A stretch of DNA of 64,000 nucleotides. It comes from an uncultured Bacteroidales bacterium (GTDB lineage Bacteria > Bacteroidota > Bacteroidia > Bacteroidales > FEN-979). Both the position numbers and the translations under genes were made by a program. Shown in pieces: positions 52,688-61,858 of the stretch. Location: NCBI GenBank assembly GCA_903845055.1, contig CAIMWF010000152.1:1-64000 (forward strand), in the 5' to 3' direction. Every line of letters begins with the position of its first letter. Position 1 is the first letter of the stretch. The notes beneath the pieces were generated by a model. That model was not told the origin of the DNA. It saw only the letters and a list, made by a program, of their open reading frames with translations, and did no database searches.

Positions 52688-53213
52688 TCTGATAAACATT
52701 GAGACGTTTACGTAGTAGATTCCTTGCTTTGAGCAATTGCGACCTGGAGGTGTTCTCCGAGATGCCCAGCATTTCGGCAATCTCGCGGTGAGAATAATCC
52801 TCCATCACATACAGGTTGAAAACCATGCGGTAACCGGCCGGGAGTGAAGAAACCAGCTCCAGCAACTGGTTTTGCGTAAGATCACAGCCTTCGAAGGCCT
52901 CTGCATCGGGAACAACTTCAAGGGCCGGCTCCAGTTCGGAGAACAATTTCTCCTTTTCATGGTCCCTGATGTGGTTGAGTGCAGTATTCACAATAATCCG
53001 GCGCATCCAGGCTTCGAGACTCCCCCCTGGTTTGAACTTTTTGTAGGCAAGGATGATCTTGATAAATCCATCCTGAAGCACATCTTCAGCATCTTCCCGG
53101 TTCCCGGTATAGCGCAGGCAAATGGCAAACAGCCAGGGTGCATGCAGGTCATACATGACTTCGATGGCTTTGTCATGGGTTCCGTTACCCTTATTCCTGC
53201 GTGAAAAGATCAT
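52650..53213 (-). CDS. ECF-type RNA polymerase sigma factor
   Basis: A 187-residue sigma-70 family protein with region 2 ('GNREDAEDVLQDGFIKII') and region 4 ('YSHREIAEMLGISENTSRSQ' followed by LLKARNLLRKRL). It directs RNA polymerase to an alternative promoter set. It is upstream of, and overlapping with, a gene for a membrane protein that may act as its anti-sigma factor. The signal it responds to is not evident. Confidence 0.93.
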   Translation of the reverse strand: MIFSRRNKGNGTHDKAIEVMYDLHAPWLFAICLRYTGNREDAEDVLQDGFIKIILAYKKFKPGGSLEAWMRRIIVNTALNHIRDHEKEKLFSELEPALEVVPDAEAFEGCDLTQNQLLELVSSLPAGYRMVFNLYVMEDYSHREIAEMLGISENTSRSQLLKARNLLRKRLNVYQNEKKYTERAASS

Positions 53214-53366
53214 CCTGTATAATAAACACGTGAAAACTGAAATGTTGCCTGCACGATGAACAATTCATCAGTGGCAGGGATTAACCGGAGAGAAAAATAC
53301 AAAAAAGCCGGGAATCTCAACGCGCAACAGTTGAGACTCCCGGCTGGCGGGCTGTTCAGGGATGGT

Positions 53367-54143
53367 TTATTTTTCGCACACCAGGTTTCCTCCTGCTTTG
53401 AGACGCACAAATTTATGTGTTTGCCCAAGCATAAGGTAAACCGTGTACTGGAGACTGCCGTCGGCCATCGTTAACAGTTCACCCCGGTTGCATACCTGGT
53501 AGGTGCCGTAATTGGCGGTTATATGATCCTTGACGGCTTGCGGAACATCTGCATACCTGATTCTCTTTGCCCACAGCAAATAGTTGTTTCCCGCGTCAAA
53601 AACCGCTTTTTTGGGCTCTGCGCCCATCATGCCGATCATCACTTCGATTACGGCACCATTGGGACAGAGGGTGTCGAGTTCGGCATGGTTGATCTTGTAC
53701 CCGGTGAAATTGGCGGTAATGTAGGCTGTGATGGCAGCCGGGAGTGAATCGACAGGGATTCCGTGACCGGGACCGCCTTCATGACCGCCGCCGTGATGAC
53801 CGCCTCCATGATGACCGCCTCCCCGGTGATTTGTATCGCCGCATATGGTGTCGCCGCCGTGATGGCCGTCGTGGAAGTTCTTACCGTCGCCCAGGAAGTC
53901 GCCTGCTTCAGTAAAAGCAAGTTCCTCGGCGGTATTGAGTGTCACAATATATTTTGCATTGCTGCCGGTAAGAGCAACGACATAGTCGATGCTGGCGTCG
54001 GGGTAGTTGCTGTCGATGTAAGCCGTTGCTTTCAGCGGTAAACTGGCAGCCGTTGTTGTTGTTGTTGTTGTTGTTGTCTGGCTCTTTTTGCAGGCGCTCA
54101 GCCCTACAAGGATAACCAACATGAAAACCATGATTTTTTTCAT
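53367..54143 (-). CDS. His-rich PepSY-like lipoprotein
   Basis: A 258-residue lipoprotein (lipobox LSAC, Cys18) with a run of nine threonines directly after the lipid anchor. It has three PepSY-like beta-lactamase-inhibitor-like units with the pattern 'LP.....Y....Y' (near 35, 130 and 205). Between the first two lies a very His/Gly-rich insert ('GGGHHGGGHHGGGHEGG', about 105-125). PepSY-like proteins in Bacteroidota (PF11396-type) are periplasmic and their role is unclear. The insert suggests metal binding, which is inferred. The Thr run is encoded by a trinucleotide repeat. Confidence 0.75.
   Translation of the reverse strand: MKKIMVFMLVILVGLSACKKSQTTTTTTTTTAASLPLKATAYIDSNYPDASIDYVVALTGSNAKYIVTLNTAEELAFTEAGDFLGDGKNFHDGHHGGDTICGDTNHRGGGHHGGGHHGGGHEGGPGHGIPVDSLPAAITAYITANFTGYKINHAELDTLCPNGAVIEVMIGMMGAEPKKAVFDAGNNYLLWAKRIRYADVPQAVKDHITANYGTYQVCNRGELLTMADGSLQYTVYLMLGQTHKFVRLKAGGNLVCEK
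54052..54075. repeat. (GTT)8 microsatellite in the PepSY-like lipoprotein gene
   Basis: Eight GTT triplets on the plus strand encode the threonine run next to the lipid anchor. Changes in copy number would alter linker length without a frameshift. Confidence 0.8.
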
Positions 54144-54436
54144 CTTTTCTGAAATTTAAGGTTTGCCTGCATTATCGCATTCCGGCATTGCGTCCCATTA
54201 CCTTTAGATGAAGACCGGTAAAAAAAGGAGGTAAGGGTGTTCCATTTTTACGTTTTCGGGTTTCCTGCCGTGTATTAATAAAACCCCGGTTTTCATTTTC
54301 GTTGCCTTGTCGTTGCCGGAAATGAAAAAAAATGCATCACGAAATCCACGGGATGCATTTTCAAGGAAGGCTAGTTCTCAGAAAAAGAACAGATTACAAG
54401 GCCAGGTTTTGTTTTTTTTATTGCCGATTGGTGTCT
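54144..54436. other. spacer of about 290 bp, no gene seen
   Basis: Low-information sequence between the PepSY-like lipoprotein start and the stop of the dioxygenase gene. I see no ORF, promoter or structured RNA I can defend. A-rich stretches and a CCCCGG-containing segment at about 54280 are present. Confidence 0.4.
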
Positions 54437-55327
54437 TCAACTTTTTTGTATGGTCAGGGAAGTCATGGTGAGGGAACCCATCACGGATTGGTCGTTGAAA
54501 ATTCCAACCGTATCTTGTTCCACTTTAAGTGCCAGGGCATAGAGTAACGGCAGATAATGTTCCGGGGTCGGGATGGCCATGTCGAAGGCGCTACCTTGTG
54601 AACGGTAGTTGATAAGTGACTGGTGGTCGCCCGAGAGAATGAATTTTTTCATCTTTTCGCTGGCTTCGATGGCCCAGTCGTACCCGTAAGGAGTGTACGC
54701 GGTTTTTGACCAGTCGATGCGTCGCAGGTTATGGACCATGTTTCCGCTGCCGATGATCAGCACCCCTTTTTTCCGGAGCGGGGCAAGCTCTTTGGCAAGG
54801 TCGTAATGGTAGGCGGCAGGTTGGGTGAAATCGAGGCTCAGCTGGATAACCGGGATGTCGGCTGCCGGGTACATGCGCCTCACGACGCTCCAGCAACCGT
54901 GATCAAGTCCCCATTTTTCGTCCATTCCAACCTCGGTTTTCCGGATAATCCGTTTAACTTCCTTTGCTGTGGCCGGACTTCCCGGGGCAGGATACCTGAC
55001 GTTGAAGAGTTCCTGCGGGAACCCGCCGAAGTCGTGGATCGTTTCCGGCTTTTCCATGGCGGTCACAAATGTTCCCTTGGTTTCCCAATGCGCCGATATG
55101 CACAGGATCACTTCAGGCCTGGGCATTTGTTTGCCGATTGCGGTCCAGCCTCTCGAAAATCCGGTATCTTCGATGGCATTCATTGGGCTTCCATGACCGA
55201 TGAACAGCACAGGCATCAGCGCTGTGCTGTCAAGGGATGAGATCATATCATTCAGTTCTTTCAGTTTCATAACGGCTCCGGCTAAAGGAATGGTTAACAG
55301 GGTTTGTAAAAATACTCTTCGTTGCAT
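54437..55327 (-). CDS. class III extradiol ring-cleavage dioxygenase (YgiD/DODA-like)
   Basis: A 296-residue LigB-superfamily protein. Metal-site segments are 'LFIGHGSPMNAIED', 'LCISAHWETKGTF', 'KWGLDHGCWSVVRRMYP' and 'LIIGSGNMVHNLRR'. Family members act as 4,5-DOPA extradiol dioxygenases or related ring-cleaving enzymes with Fe or Zn. The N-terminus begins MQRRVFLQTLLTIPLAG, a short hydrophobic stretch that may be an export signal. This would be unusual and might instead be removed by a later start (MKLKEL). Confidence 0.85.
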   Translation of the reverse strand: MQRRVFLQTLLTIPLAGAVMKLKELNDMISSLDSTALMPVLFIGHGSPMNAIEDTGFSRGWTAIGKQMPRPEVILCISAHWETKGTFVTAMEKPETIHDFGGFPQELFNVRYPAPGSPATAKEVKRIIRKTEVGMDEKWGLDHGCWSVVRRMYPAADIPVIQLSLDFTQPAAYHYDLAKELAPLRKKGVLIIGSGNMVHNLRRIDWSKTAYTPYGYDWAIEASEKMKKFILSGDHQSLINYRSQGSAFDMAIPTPEHYLPLLYALALKVEQDTVGIFNDQSVMGSLTMTSLTIQKS

Positions 55328-55641
55328 AGGTTGTAAAGATAATTTAAAATACTGCAGGTAACCCTTAGGCCCGCAAACGATTTGCAGGTTAAGTGGGCTG
55401 CATATGACGCTTCACAAACACTGCCAGCCGCGCAGGCAAGGATGCATCCCGATCGCGAAAAGATCTGTTCGATCCTTCCCCGGGTTTTTACCTGCTCGGT
55501 TACAGTTCGGAAAACGGGAAAATTTCGGTGGGGAAGTTTGAAAACGAGTAGGTCTGACGTCAGTGGCCCCTGATTCAAGATGGTGTAACACAACACGCAT
55601 AACCAGCCCGCGGTTGCTGCCGGTTTTTTGTGATAAAATGT
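55328..55641. other. spacer of 314 bp, no gene seen
   Basis: The spacer separates the dioxygenase start from the nitroreductase-like stop. A near-consensus -7 box (TATCTTTA, 55334-55341, minus) directly precedes the dioxygenase ATG. The rest has short open frames on both strands but none with coding character or recognisable homology. It may be a decayed gene. Confidence 0.4.
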
Positions 55642-56325
55642 TCAGGACAGGATGGCAGGACCCTGGTATCCGACAGTTTGCCCGAAGAGGACGCGGCGGC
55701 CGGGCGGTAGGTTTAATTTATCGGTAAGCGCGGGTTTGTTGCAGTTATGAAACCATGATGTCAGCCCGGCCGACGCGGCATACAGGTAAACATTCCCCGC
55801 GATGATCCCCGTATCCACAAAATAGTATGATTTCTGGATCTCCGGATCCTGCAGCCCCGGCTCCTGGTACCCGGCGGTGTTTGCAAGCCGGTCGATGTCG
55901 GCGACATAGATCAGCCGGACGGGGGCCTGGTCTCCGAAATTCTCCTGCCCCTTGCCGATGGCCAGCCTGCGCAGGTCGCTCGCGACTACCGGGACCAGGC
56001 TGTGATGAAATGGATCGTAAAGCCATGTTCCATGTTCCATGGCCACGTATACATCGATTTCCTGCGAATTGCTTGCCGTTGCCGACGTTCTCCCGGCGAT
56101 GCCGAAGGGGCCTTTTTTCCGGTTCACCCCGCAGGCAGCCCAGAGGAGGTTCGAAAGAACCTGCAACGGCAATGGTTTGTCACCAACTTCGCGCGTGGTT
56201 TTTCTCTGCTGCAGTGCTTTCAGGATCGGCTTCTCCTTGCCTGCTTTGGGTTTCAGCAACGGAAAAGGTTTCCGGGTGACAAAGTAGGCGTCGTCAAAGG
56301 TGAAAAAGGTATTTGGCTTCTTCAT
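55642..56325 (-). CDS. nitroreductase-family protein (SagB-like)
   Basis: A 227-residue flavin-fold protein with 'ILKALQQRKTTREVGDKPLP', 'LSNLLWAACGVNRKKGPFGI' and a C-terminal 'LFGQTVGYQGPA'. This is the FMN-binding layout of the nitroreductase/SagB group. It would bind FMN and reduce or oxidise a small molecule, but the substrate is not known. It lacks the precursor genes of a thiazole/oxazole peptide cluster, so a role in such a pathway is not supported. Confidence 0.8.
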   Translation of the reverse strand: MKKPNTFFTFDDAYFVTRKPFPLLKPKAGKEKPILKALQQRKTTREVGDKPLPLQVLSNLLWAACGVNRKKGPFGIAGRTSATASNSQEIDVYVAMEHGTWLYDPFHHSLVPVVASDLRRLAIGKGQENFGDQAPVRLIYVADIDRLANTAGYQEPGLQDPEIQKSYYFVDTGIIAGNVYLYAASAGLTSWFHNCNKPALTDKLNLPPGRRVLFGQTVGYQGPAILS

Positions 56326-56405
56326 GGAAAGATATTATTGATTTAACAATAAAATTAATAAATAGTCACGGTTTCTTGTCTGATATCAACCTTGGATTTA
56401 TTGCA

Positions 56406-57229
56406 TCATGATGCCGGTTGCAGCCCCCTGCAGGGTGGTGTGCCCGTAAATGAAAACCGCGATTCCGTTTTACCATATACGCAGATATCGCTGCCAGATA
56501 AAATAATCCCACCGGCAAAGAGTTGTGTCCTTCTGGGTGCCCAACAGGTGTGCCGTTTTTATAATAATAGATATTTTCTCCGGCGCCACCTGAGACCTAT
56601 TCATCATAGGAAACATACACAGCCGGACCATTCGTATAGGTAAAGGTCGGTCCTGTGGACGTTCCCCCGCCGTTGGTCACAGTAACCGGACCCGTGCTCC
56701 CGCCGGCAGGCGCCGAAACCACCAGGGAAGTTGTGCTGGCGCTGCTGACGGTTGCGGCCGTCCCATTGAATTTCACGGTATTATTGGCCGGTGTGATGTC
56801 AAAATTGGATCCGGTAATGGTAACGGAAGTTCCTGCCTTACCCGCAACCGGGTTGATCGATTCAATGGTAGGTGCCGAACCGGTCGTATAGGTAAAAACC
56901 GGGCCGGTCGCCGAACCGGTGCTGTTTGAAACCGTCACCGGACCGGTTGTGCCGCCTGCAGGTGCAGTTACATTCAGGGTTGTGGTGGTGCCACCCGAAA
57001 CCACTGCAGTCATGCCGTTGAATTTTACAGTATTCTTCGAAGGGGTGGCGTCGAAATGGGTGCCTGTCACCATGACCGGTGTGCCTGCGCTGCCAAAGGA
57101 GGGACCGATCGATACAATGGTCACCGTTGCCGGGATCGGCGATGGGGATGGTTTGCTGCATGCCGTAAATGCCAGTGGAAATAAAATCATCAGAACAAAC
57201 CGGGTCACATGGTCAAATGCCTTTTTCAT
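56406..57229 (-). pseudogene. IPT/TIG-domain lipoprotein, decayed at the 3' end
   Basis: The intact frame (56597-57229, 210 residues) encodes a lipoprotein signal (FTAC) and two IPT/TIG domains ('VSIGPSFGSAGTPVMVTGTH' and 'ESINPVAGKAGTSVTITGSN'). It ends abruptly at '...AVYVSYDE'. Beyond the TAG, the same frame reads 'VSGGAGENIYYYKNGTPVG'. A +1 frame then reads 'GIILSGSDICVYGKTES' and continues to a TGA at 56406. These are pieces of the repeated 'VYVAG...YWKNGTPV' segment of Bacteroidota surface proteins. The downstream part is thus broken by a stop and a frameshift. Confidence 0.7.
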
Positions 57230-57399
57230 AGCGCCTTACATTTTTTACCTGAAATCCTGATAATTAGACATCTTTTCCCTGTTTCCCGTTGCCCGGCAGT
57301 GTAAAATGTTCGCCGGATTACCGGCAGACCTGAAATCTTTATTTAATATTTATCGCTTTATCCGGAAAAGTTTCGTATCTTGTACCAAATGACAGCAAG

Positions 57400-57603
57400 A
57401 TGAAGGGAGATCAGATCGACAACAGACGTAACCTAACAAATCCTCAGGGAGTTATCCCAAAGACGAAAATACAGTCCGGTTCAACCAAGGATTTATTCCC
57501 GGTTGTGCTTGACGGCGGCAGGACCATAATATTTATCTCTGACAGGACAAAAGAGAAGGAGACAATTGAACGGTACAAGAACCGGGGCGTTGTGAAGACC
57601 TGA
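57400..57603 (+). CDS. small hypothetical protein, 67 residues
   Basis: A 67-residue protein whose middle and end (LFPVVLDGGRTIIFISDRTK, then EKETIERYKNRG) have the compositional look of a real coding sequence. I recall similar short proteins in Bacteroidota without assigned function. A near -7 box (TATCTTG, 57376-57382) precedes it. There is no signal peptide, so it is probably cytoplasmic. Confidence 0.55.
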   Translation: MKGDQIDNRRNLTNPQGVIPKTKIQSGSTKDLFPVVLDGGRTIIFISDRTKEKETIERYKNRGVVKT

Positions 57604-57812
57604 AAAGGCAACCCTGTTTTCGTTTTTTTTACCGGGGGCAACCCCTCATGGATGGATTTTCCGCATTTGCGGTTTATCCTGTGATGGGTATGTTTTTGCC
57701 TTCACCTAAAGTTTCTTTCTCCGCGCGGATAATTGAATAAGTCCGCGAGGCTCCGCCGATCCGCACGTTTTTTTCCTTTCGCCGGATCAGTCAACCATTT
57801 AACAACACAGAC

Positions 57813-58211
57813 ATGGCAACACTTACCCGGGAAATGAAGGACATGATTGCTACCCAGCAATGTTTTATCGGAACAGTGAACGAGGCAGGGATCCCTAATG
57901 TGGCACCCAAGCGCTCAATGCATGTCCTGAGCGACGATTCGCTGATCTTTAACGAAGGAACCGGCGGAGCGACCTATGCGAACCTCAGGCGGGGCTCAAA
58001 GGTTTCGGTTGCGGTGGTCAACCGTGAGATCCTCGACGGGTACCGGTTTGTCGGCAGTGTTACCCTTCAGGAAGAGGGACCCTTGTTTGAACAGGCGGCA
58101 GAGATGGCGGCAAAGATTGGAATGCGTAAACCCATCGCCGTTGCGATCGTTCATATCGAGGAGATCCATTCACTGAAGCCGGGTCCCGGCGCCGGAAAAA
58201 AAATCGCCTGA
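57813..58211 (+). CDS. pyridoxamine 5'-phosphate oxidase-like flavoprotein
   Basis: A 132-residue split-barrel FMN-binding protein with 'DMIATQQCFIGTVNEAGIPN' and 'RGSKVSVAVVNREILDGYRF'. Small PNPOx-like proteins bind FMN or related cofactors and often act as reductases rather than as true pyridoxamine phosphate oxidases. It is convergent with the DUF2723 gene; a hairpin lies between them. Confidence 0.85.
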   Translation: MATLTREMKDMIATQQCFIGTVNEAGIPNVAPKRSMHVLSDDSLIFNEGTGGATYANLRRGSKVSVAVVNREILDGYRFVGSVTLQEEGPLFEQAAEMAAKIGMRKPIAVAIVHIEEIHSLKPGPGAGKKIA

Positions 58212-58216
58212 GGGCA

Positions 58217-58249
58217 ACCGGGAGTCAGCATGAAAAAACCGCTCCCGGT
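58217..58249. terminator. hairpin between convergent genes
   Basis: ACCGGGAG (58217-58224) and CTCCCGGT (58242-58249) form a perfect 8-bp stem, flanked by GGCAA and TTGCC that could extend it. It lies between the PNPOx-like stop and the DUF2723 stop, so it could terminate both genes. The T-tract is weak. Confidence 0.45.
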
Positions 58250-58269
58250 AATTGCCTGCCAGGTTCCGG

Positions 58270-61200
58270 TTATTTAGCGAAACCCTTCAGTTTCATTTTG
58301 ATCTTGCTGTCGAGTTTAGCCGCAAATTCGGACTGGTGGTATTTCCCGGCAATCGATTGCAGTTGCTCCAGGATACCGAGATCCATCTCCATATCATTCT
58401 GGAAGACCTGCTGGTCGGCACTGCTGAACGACTGGTAATAATCAATGTTCTGCAGTGCGGTCTGTGACAGCCGGTCGGCAATTTTATTGGCCTTGTCGGT
58501 TCCTCCCGTGCGGTAGTAAAGATCGATAAATGGCAGGATGGTCTGGTCGTATGGAAATTTGTTATCCGGGAAATTTTTGAAAAACATATCCATAAGCTGG
58601 GTGGCCTCCTTTGTTTTTCCATGTTCAACAAGGTCCTGCGCGGTGCGGGCCATTTCCATTTTAGGCCGGTAGGAACTGTTGCGGCTTTCGGGATCAATAT
58701 ATACCTTCGGATCGCTCAGGTTGCCCCATTTGCACTTGTTCATGAAGATATCATAGCTTCCCCGGCCGTCAACACCGCCCATACCCGGGATGTACGTGGC
58801 CGAATCGGCCAGCACGGGGATGAACTTGTAAACCCATCCTTCGAGGTGGCAGTATTTTTCGATGTCGAAACAATGGCTGACACTGGAGGGGGCTGCATAA
58901 TAAACAGGACGCTGCCACTGGTTTGTGGCAATGATGTCGAGCATCATCAGGTCATTTTTGGTAAGATAGTTTGACTTGATGGTCCAGTAAATGGTATCGA
59001 CCATCCTGTCGCGGTAGTATTCGGGAACGATCCCGTTCCTGATGCAGGCATCCTTGTCGACTGTCAGCTTGATCTTTTTCGCCGGGAAGAACTTGTACCT
59101 TCCGCCCCCCTGGGAGGTGAGGTATGTTTCAGGGTTGTCGCTTTTGATAAAACCGATGAGGTCTTTCAACTCAACATAATCCTTGATCCCCGAATCGTAA
59201 AAGGGGATATAATCGTTGGTCCCCTCGCGGTACTGGATGGGCGATAGTGTAAAAGGCAGCGGTTCCGACTCGTACACCCTGGTGAACATCTGCTGTACGT
59301 ACCATCCGCCTGATGCAAGTTCGTAGTTGACATCCCTTACGTCCCGCCTGACCCCCTCAACTTCCTGATTATACCACAAGGAAAAGGTGTCGTTATCGCC
59401 GTTGGTGAAAAGGATCGCATTCTTATCGCACGAATTCAGGTAGTTTGCCGCATAATCCCTCGCTGTGTATTTTGCTGAACGGTCGTGGTCGTGCCAGTTC
59501 TGCGAGGCCATGACCCCGGGGACGAGCACGAGCGAGAGTAACCCGGCCACAGCCACGGCAAAAAGCTCCTTGATCTTCACCTTTTCAATCAGGAAATCCG
59601 CAAGCCACAGAACGCCGAGCCCGGTCCATATGGCAAACGCGAAGAACGAAGCAGCATAGGAATAGTCCCTTTCCCTGGGTTCATATGGTTGCTGGTTCAG
59701 ATAGGTCACGATCCCGAGCCCGGTCATCAGGAAGAGCAGCAGGACCACGATACCCCAGGAGTAATGTTTTTTAAACTGGTAGAACATTCCCGCGAGGCCC
59801 AGCAGGAAGGGCAGCAGGAAATACTTGTGACTGGCCATGTTGTTGAGGCTGTCGGGCAGATCCGAAACCGTATGACCTACCCGCGCTTTGTCGAGGAAGG
59901 GGATGCCGGTGATCCAGTTCCCGTTCTTGATTCCCCCGAATCCCTGTTCATCATTCTGCCTGCCGGCAAAATTCCACATGAAATACCGGAGATACATCCA
60001 TGAAACCTGGTATGTAAAGAAGAACCTGAGGTTTTCGGTAAATGTGGGCCGGTTGACAGTGGCTGGTTTGCCGTCCGGGCCGGTAACATCCATGGGAACC
60101 CCGGGTCCGCCCCATTCACGGTAAAAGGCCGCGGCGTTTTTACGCTGGGTGCTCCACATCCTGGGGAAGACCACGGTGAAGCGTGGGTCGTAAATGGGAA
60201 CAGTTCCCTTGCGATCGTCGATTACGATGTATTTGCCCGACTTGTCATCCCGCCTGTAGAGTGGAGTACCATCTCCGTAATCGATGATCGGCGCGGTGTA
60301 ATACTGGCCGTGGAGGAAGGGCCAGGTTCCGTATTGTTCGCGGTTGAGGAAGGAAACCAGGCTCACGGCGTCTTTCGGCGCATCTTCGTTGATTGGCGTG
60401 CCGGCATTTGAACGGATGACCAGGGTCAGGAACGAGGAATAACCGATCAGCAGGAAGGCCACGCACAGGATCAGCGTGTTGAGTACCGGTTTCGCTTTTT
60501 TACGGGTGTACCACAATCCCCAGATGATCAGCCCGATGAAGAGGGTAAAATAGATGATCATACCGGTGTTGAAGGGCATCCCGAATCCATTGGTGAAGAG
60601 CAGTTCGAACTGCCCGGCAAGCTGCGGGATCCCCGGGATCAGGAAATACATGATAAAGGCCAGTACCAGGAAAGAGATCAGCAGGTTAACGAGAATGCCC
60701 CTGAGGGTCACCTTGTATTTTTTAAAGTAGAAGACGAAAGCAAGCGCAGGGATGGTCAGCAGGTTCAGCAGGTGGACCCCGATGGAGAGCCCGATCATGA
60801 AGGCAATGAAAATAAGCCATTTGTAATGGTGTTTCTCATTGGCCACCTCCTCCCATTTGAAGATCGCCCATACGACAATGGCAGTGCAGAACAGCGACAT
60901 CGCAAAAACGTTAGCTTCGACTGCAGAGAACCAGAAGGAATCTGAAAAGGTGAAGGTGAGCGCCCCGACCGCCCCGGCCGACAGGATTTTCCAGGTTTGA
61001 GCAACCGTTATTTCTTCACCGGGTGCAACAATCCTGCGTGCCATCATCGTAATGGTCCAGAAAAGGAAAAGAATGGTGAAAGCGCTTGATAAACCCGAAA
61101 CCATGTTGATCATGAAGGCAACCTTGGTGGTGTCGCCAAAGGCAAACAAGGAAAAAAGCCTGCCCATCAGGCCAAAGGTGGGGGCACCGGGAGGATGCCC

Positions 61201-61344
61201 GATCTGGAGTTTGTAAGCGGTGGAAATATGTTCGCCCGGGTCCCACCAGCTTACGGTAGGCTCGAGGGTTAACATGTAAACCACGGCGGCAATGGCGAAT
61301 ACCACCCAGCCGGTGATGTTGTTCAGTTTCCTGTACTGTTTCAT
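58270..61344 (-). CDS. DUF2723 family membrane protein (GT117-type)
   Basis: A 1024-residue protein with about ten or more membrane helices in the first 650 residues and a soluble C-terminal region with tetratricopeptide-like helices (about 900-1024). The N-terminus reads 'VYMLTLEPTVSWWDPGEHIS', the acidic loop of the family, then 'LQIGHPPGAPTFGLMGRLFS'. DUF2723 proteins are predicted GT-C fold glycosyltransferases (GT117) implicated in O-glycosylation of exported proteins in Bacteroidota. A small membrane protein gene is directly upstream. Confidence 0.9.
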   Translation of the reverse strand: MKQYRKLNNITGWVVFAIAAVVYMLTLEPTVSWWDPGEHISTAYKLQIGHPPGAPTFGLMGRLFSLFAFGDTTKVAFMINMVSGLSSAFTILFLFWTITMMARRIVAPGEEITVAQTWKILSAGAVGALTFTFSDSFWFSAVEANVFAMSLFCTAIVVWAIFKWEEVANEKHHYKWLIFIAFMIGLSIGVHLLNLLTIPALAFVFYFKKYKVTLRGILVNLLISFLVLAFIMYFLIPGIPQLAGQFELLFTNGFGMPFNTGMIIYFTLFIGLIIWGLWYTRKKAKPVLNTLILCVAFLLIGYSSFLTLVIRSNAGTPINEDAPKDAVSLVSFLNREQYGTWPFLHGQYYTAPIIDYGDGTPLYRRDDKSGKYIVIDDRKGTVPIYDPRFTVVFPRMWSTQRKNAAAFYREWGGPGVPMDVTGPDGKPATVNRPTFTENLRFFFTYQVSWMYLRYFMWNFAGRQNDEQGFGGIKNGNWITGIPFLDKARVGHTVSDLPDSLNNMASHKYFLLPFLLGLAGMFYQFKKHYSWGIVVLLLFLMTGLGIVTYLNQQPYEPRERDYSYAASFFAFAIWTGLGVLWLADFLIEKVKIKELFAVAVAGLLSLVLVPGVMASQNWHDHDRSAKYTARDYAANYLNSCDKNAILFTNGDNDTFSLWYNQEVEGVRRDVRDVNYELASGGWYVQQMFTRVYESEPLPFTLSPIQYREGTNDYIPFYDSGIKDYVELKDLIGFIKSDNPETYLTSQGGGRYKFFPAKKIKLTVDKDACIRNGIVPEYYRDRMVDTIYWTIKSNYLTKNDLMMLDIIATNQWQRPVYYAAPSSVSHCFDIEKYCHLEGWVYKFIPVLADSATYIPGMGGVDGRGSYDIFMNKCKWGNLSDPKVYIDPESRNSSYRPKMEMARTAQDLVEHGKTKEATQLMDMFFKNFPDNKFPYDQTILPFIDLYYRTGGTDKANKIADRLSQTALQNIDYYQSFSSADQQVFQNDMEMDLGILEQLQSIAGKYHQSEFAAKLDSKIKMKLKGFAK

Positions 61345-61449
61345 TTGTAATTGTTTTGTTGCAATGGTCAGTAATAACGTCTGCAGGGTTAAAAAATTTT
61401 TGATGTTGATCGGTTAATCATGAATGCGACAGCTTTCGTGTTTCATTAT

Positions 61450-61701
61450 TCAGTCTTTCTCTTCAGGCAGGTTCAGTTTTCCAAACCTGTTGTGAAGGAA
61501 AAGGATCATCACCCCGAAAAATACGGCAACCAAGATCATCATGGTATGCAGGATGCCGAGGGCTGAAAGGGACACCAGCAATAAATGGAGGATAAAACTG
61601 ATGATGGTAACCGAAATAATGACGATTTCGCTTTTTTCCCTGATCTTGCCGGAGAGGAGCCTGGAATAAAAGAAACTGAATATCTTTTCGCCTCTGGGCA
61701 T
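61450..61701 (-). CDS. small membrane protein, 83 residues
   Basis: An 83-residue protein with a short cytoplasmic start (MPRGEKIFSFFYSRLLSGK), two membrane helices (about 25-48 and 52-70) and a charged tail (RFGKLNLPEEKD). I do not recognise a family. It lies 105 bp before DUF2723 and behind a consensus promoter, so it is likely the first gene of a two-gene operon, possibly a helper of the glycosyltransferase. Confidence 0.6.
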   Translation of the reverse strand: MPRGEKIFSFFYSRLLSGKIREKSEIVIISVTIISFILHLLLVSLSALGILHTMMILVAVFFGVMILFLHNRFGKLNLPEEKD

Positions 61702-61705
61702 TTAG

Positions 61706-61733
61706 AATTAAAAATTACAAATTATAAATTACA
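61706..61733. repeat. heptamer array, 4 copies, before the 83-residue gene
   Basis: AATTAAA, AATTACA, AATTATA, AATTACA on the plus strand, 5 bp from the start codon at 61701. Here the array is in a leader rather than at a gene end. Confidence 0.8.
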
Positions 61734-61858
61734 AAAAGATGGTAACCAATATGATGAGTAATCAAAATTTACAAAGGATCTTCAAATTCCCCGGGGAACC
61801 CTTACCGGCTTTAGCCGTTGATAAATCCTCCTGTACGGCACGGGTTATGATTTGTGTG

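Noticed and set aside
55382-55573. short open frames in the 55328-55641 spacer
   Set aside because: Overlapping frames on both strands without homology or ribosome-binding context; treated as non-coding or decayed sequence.
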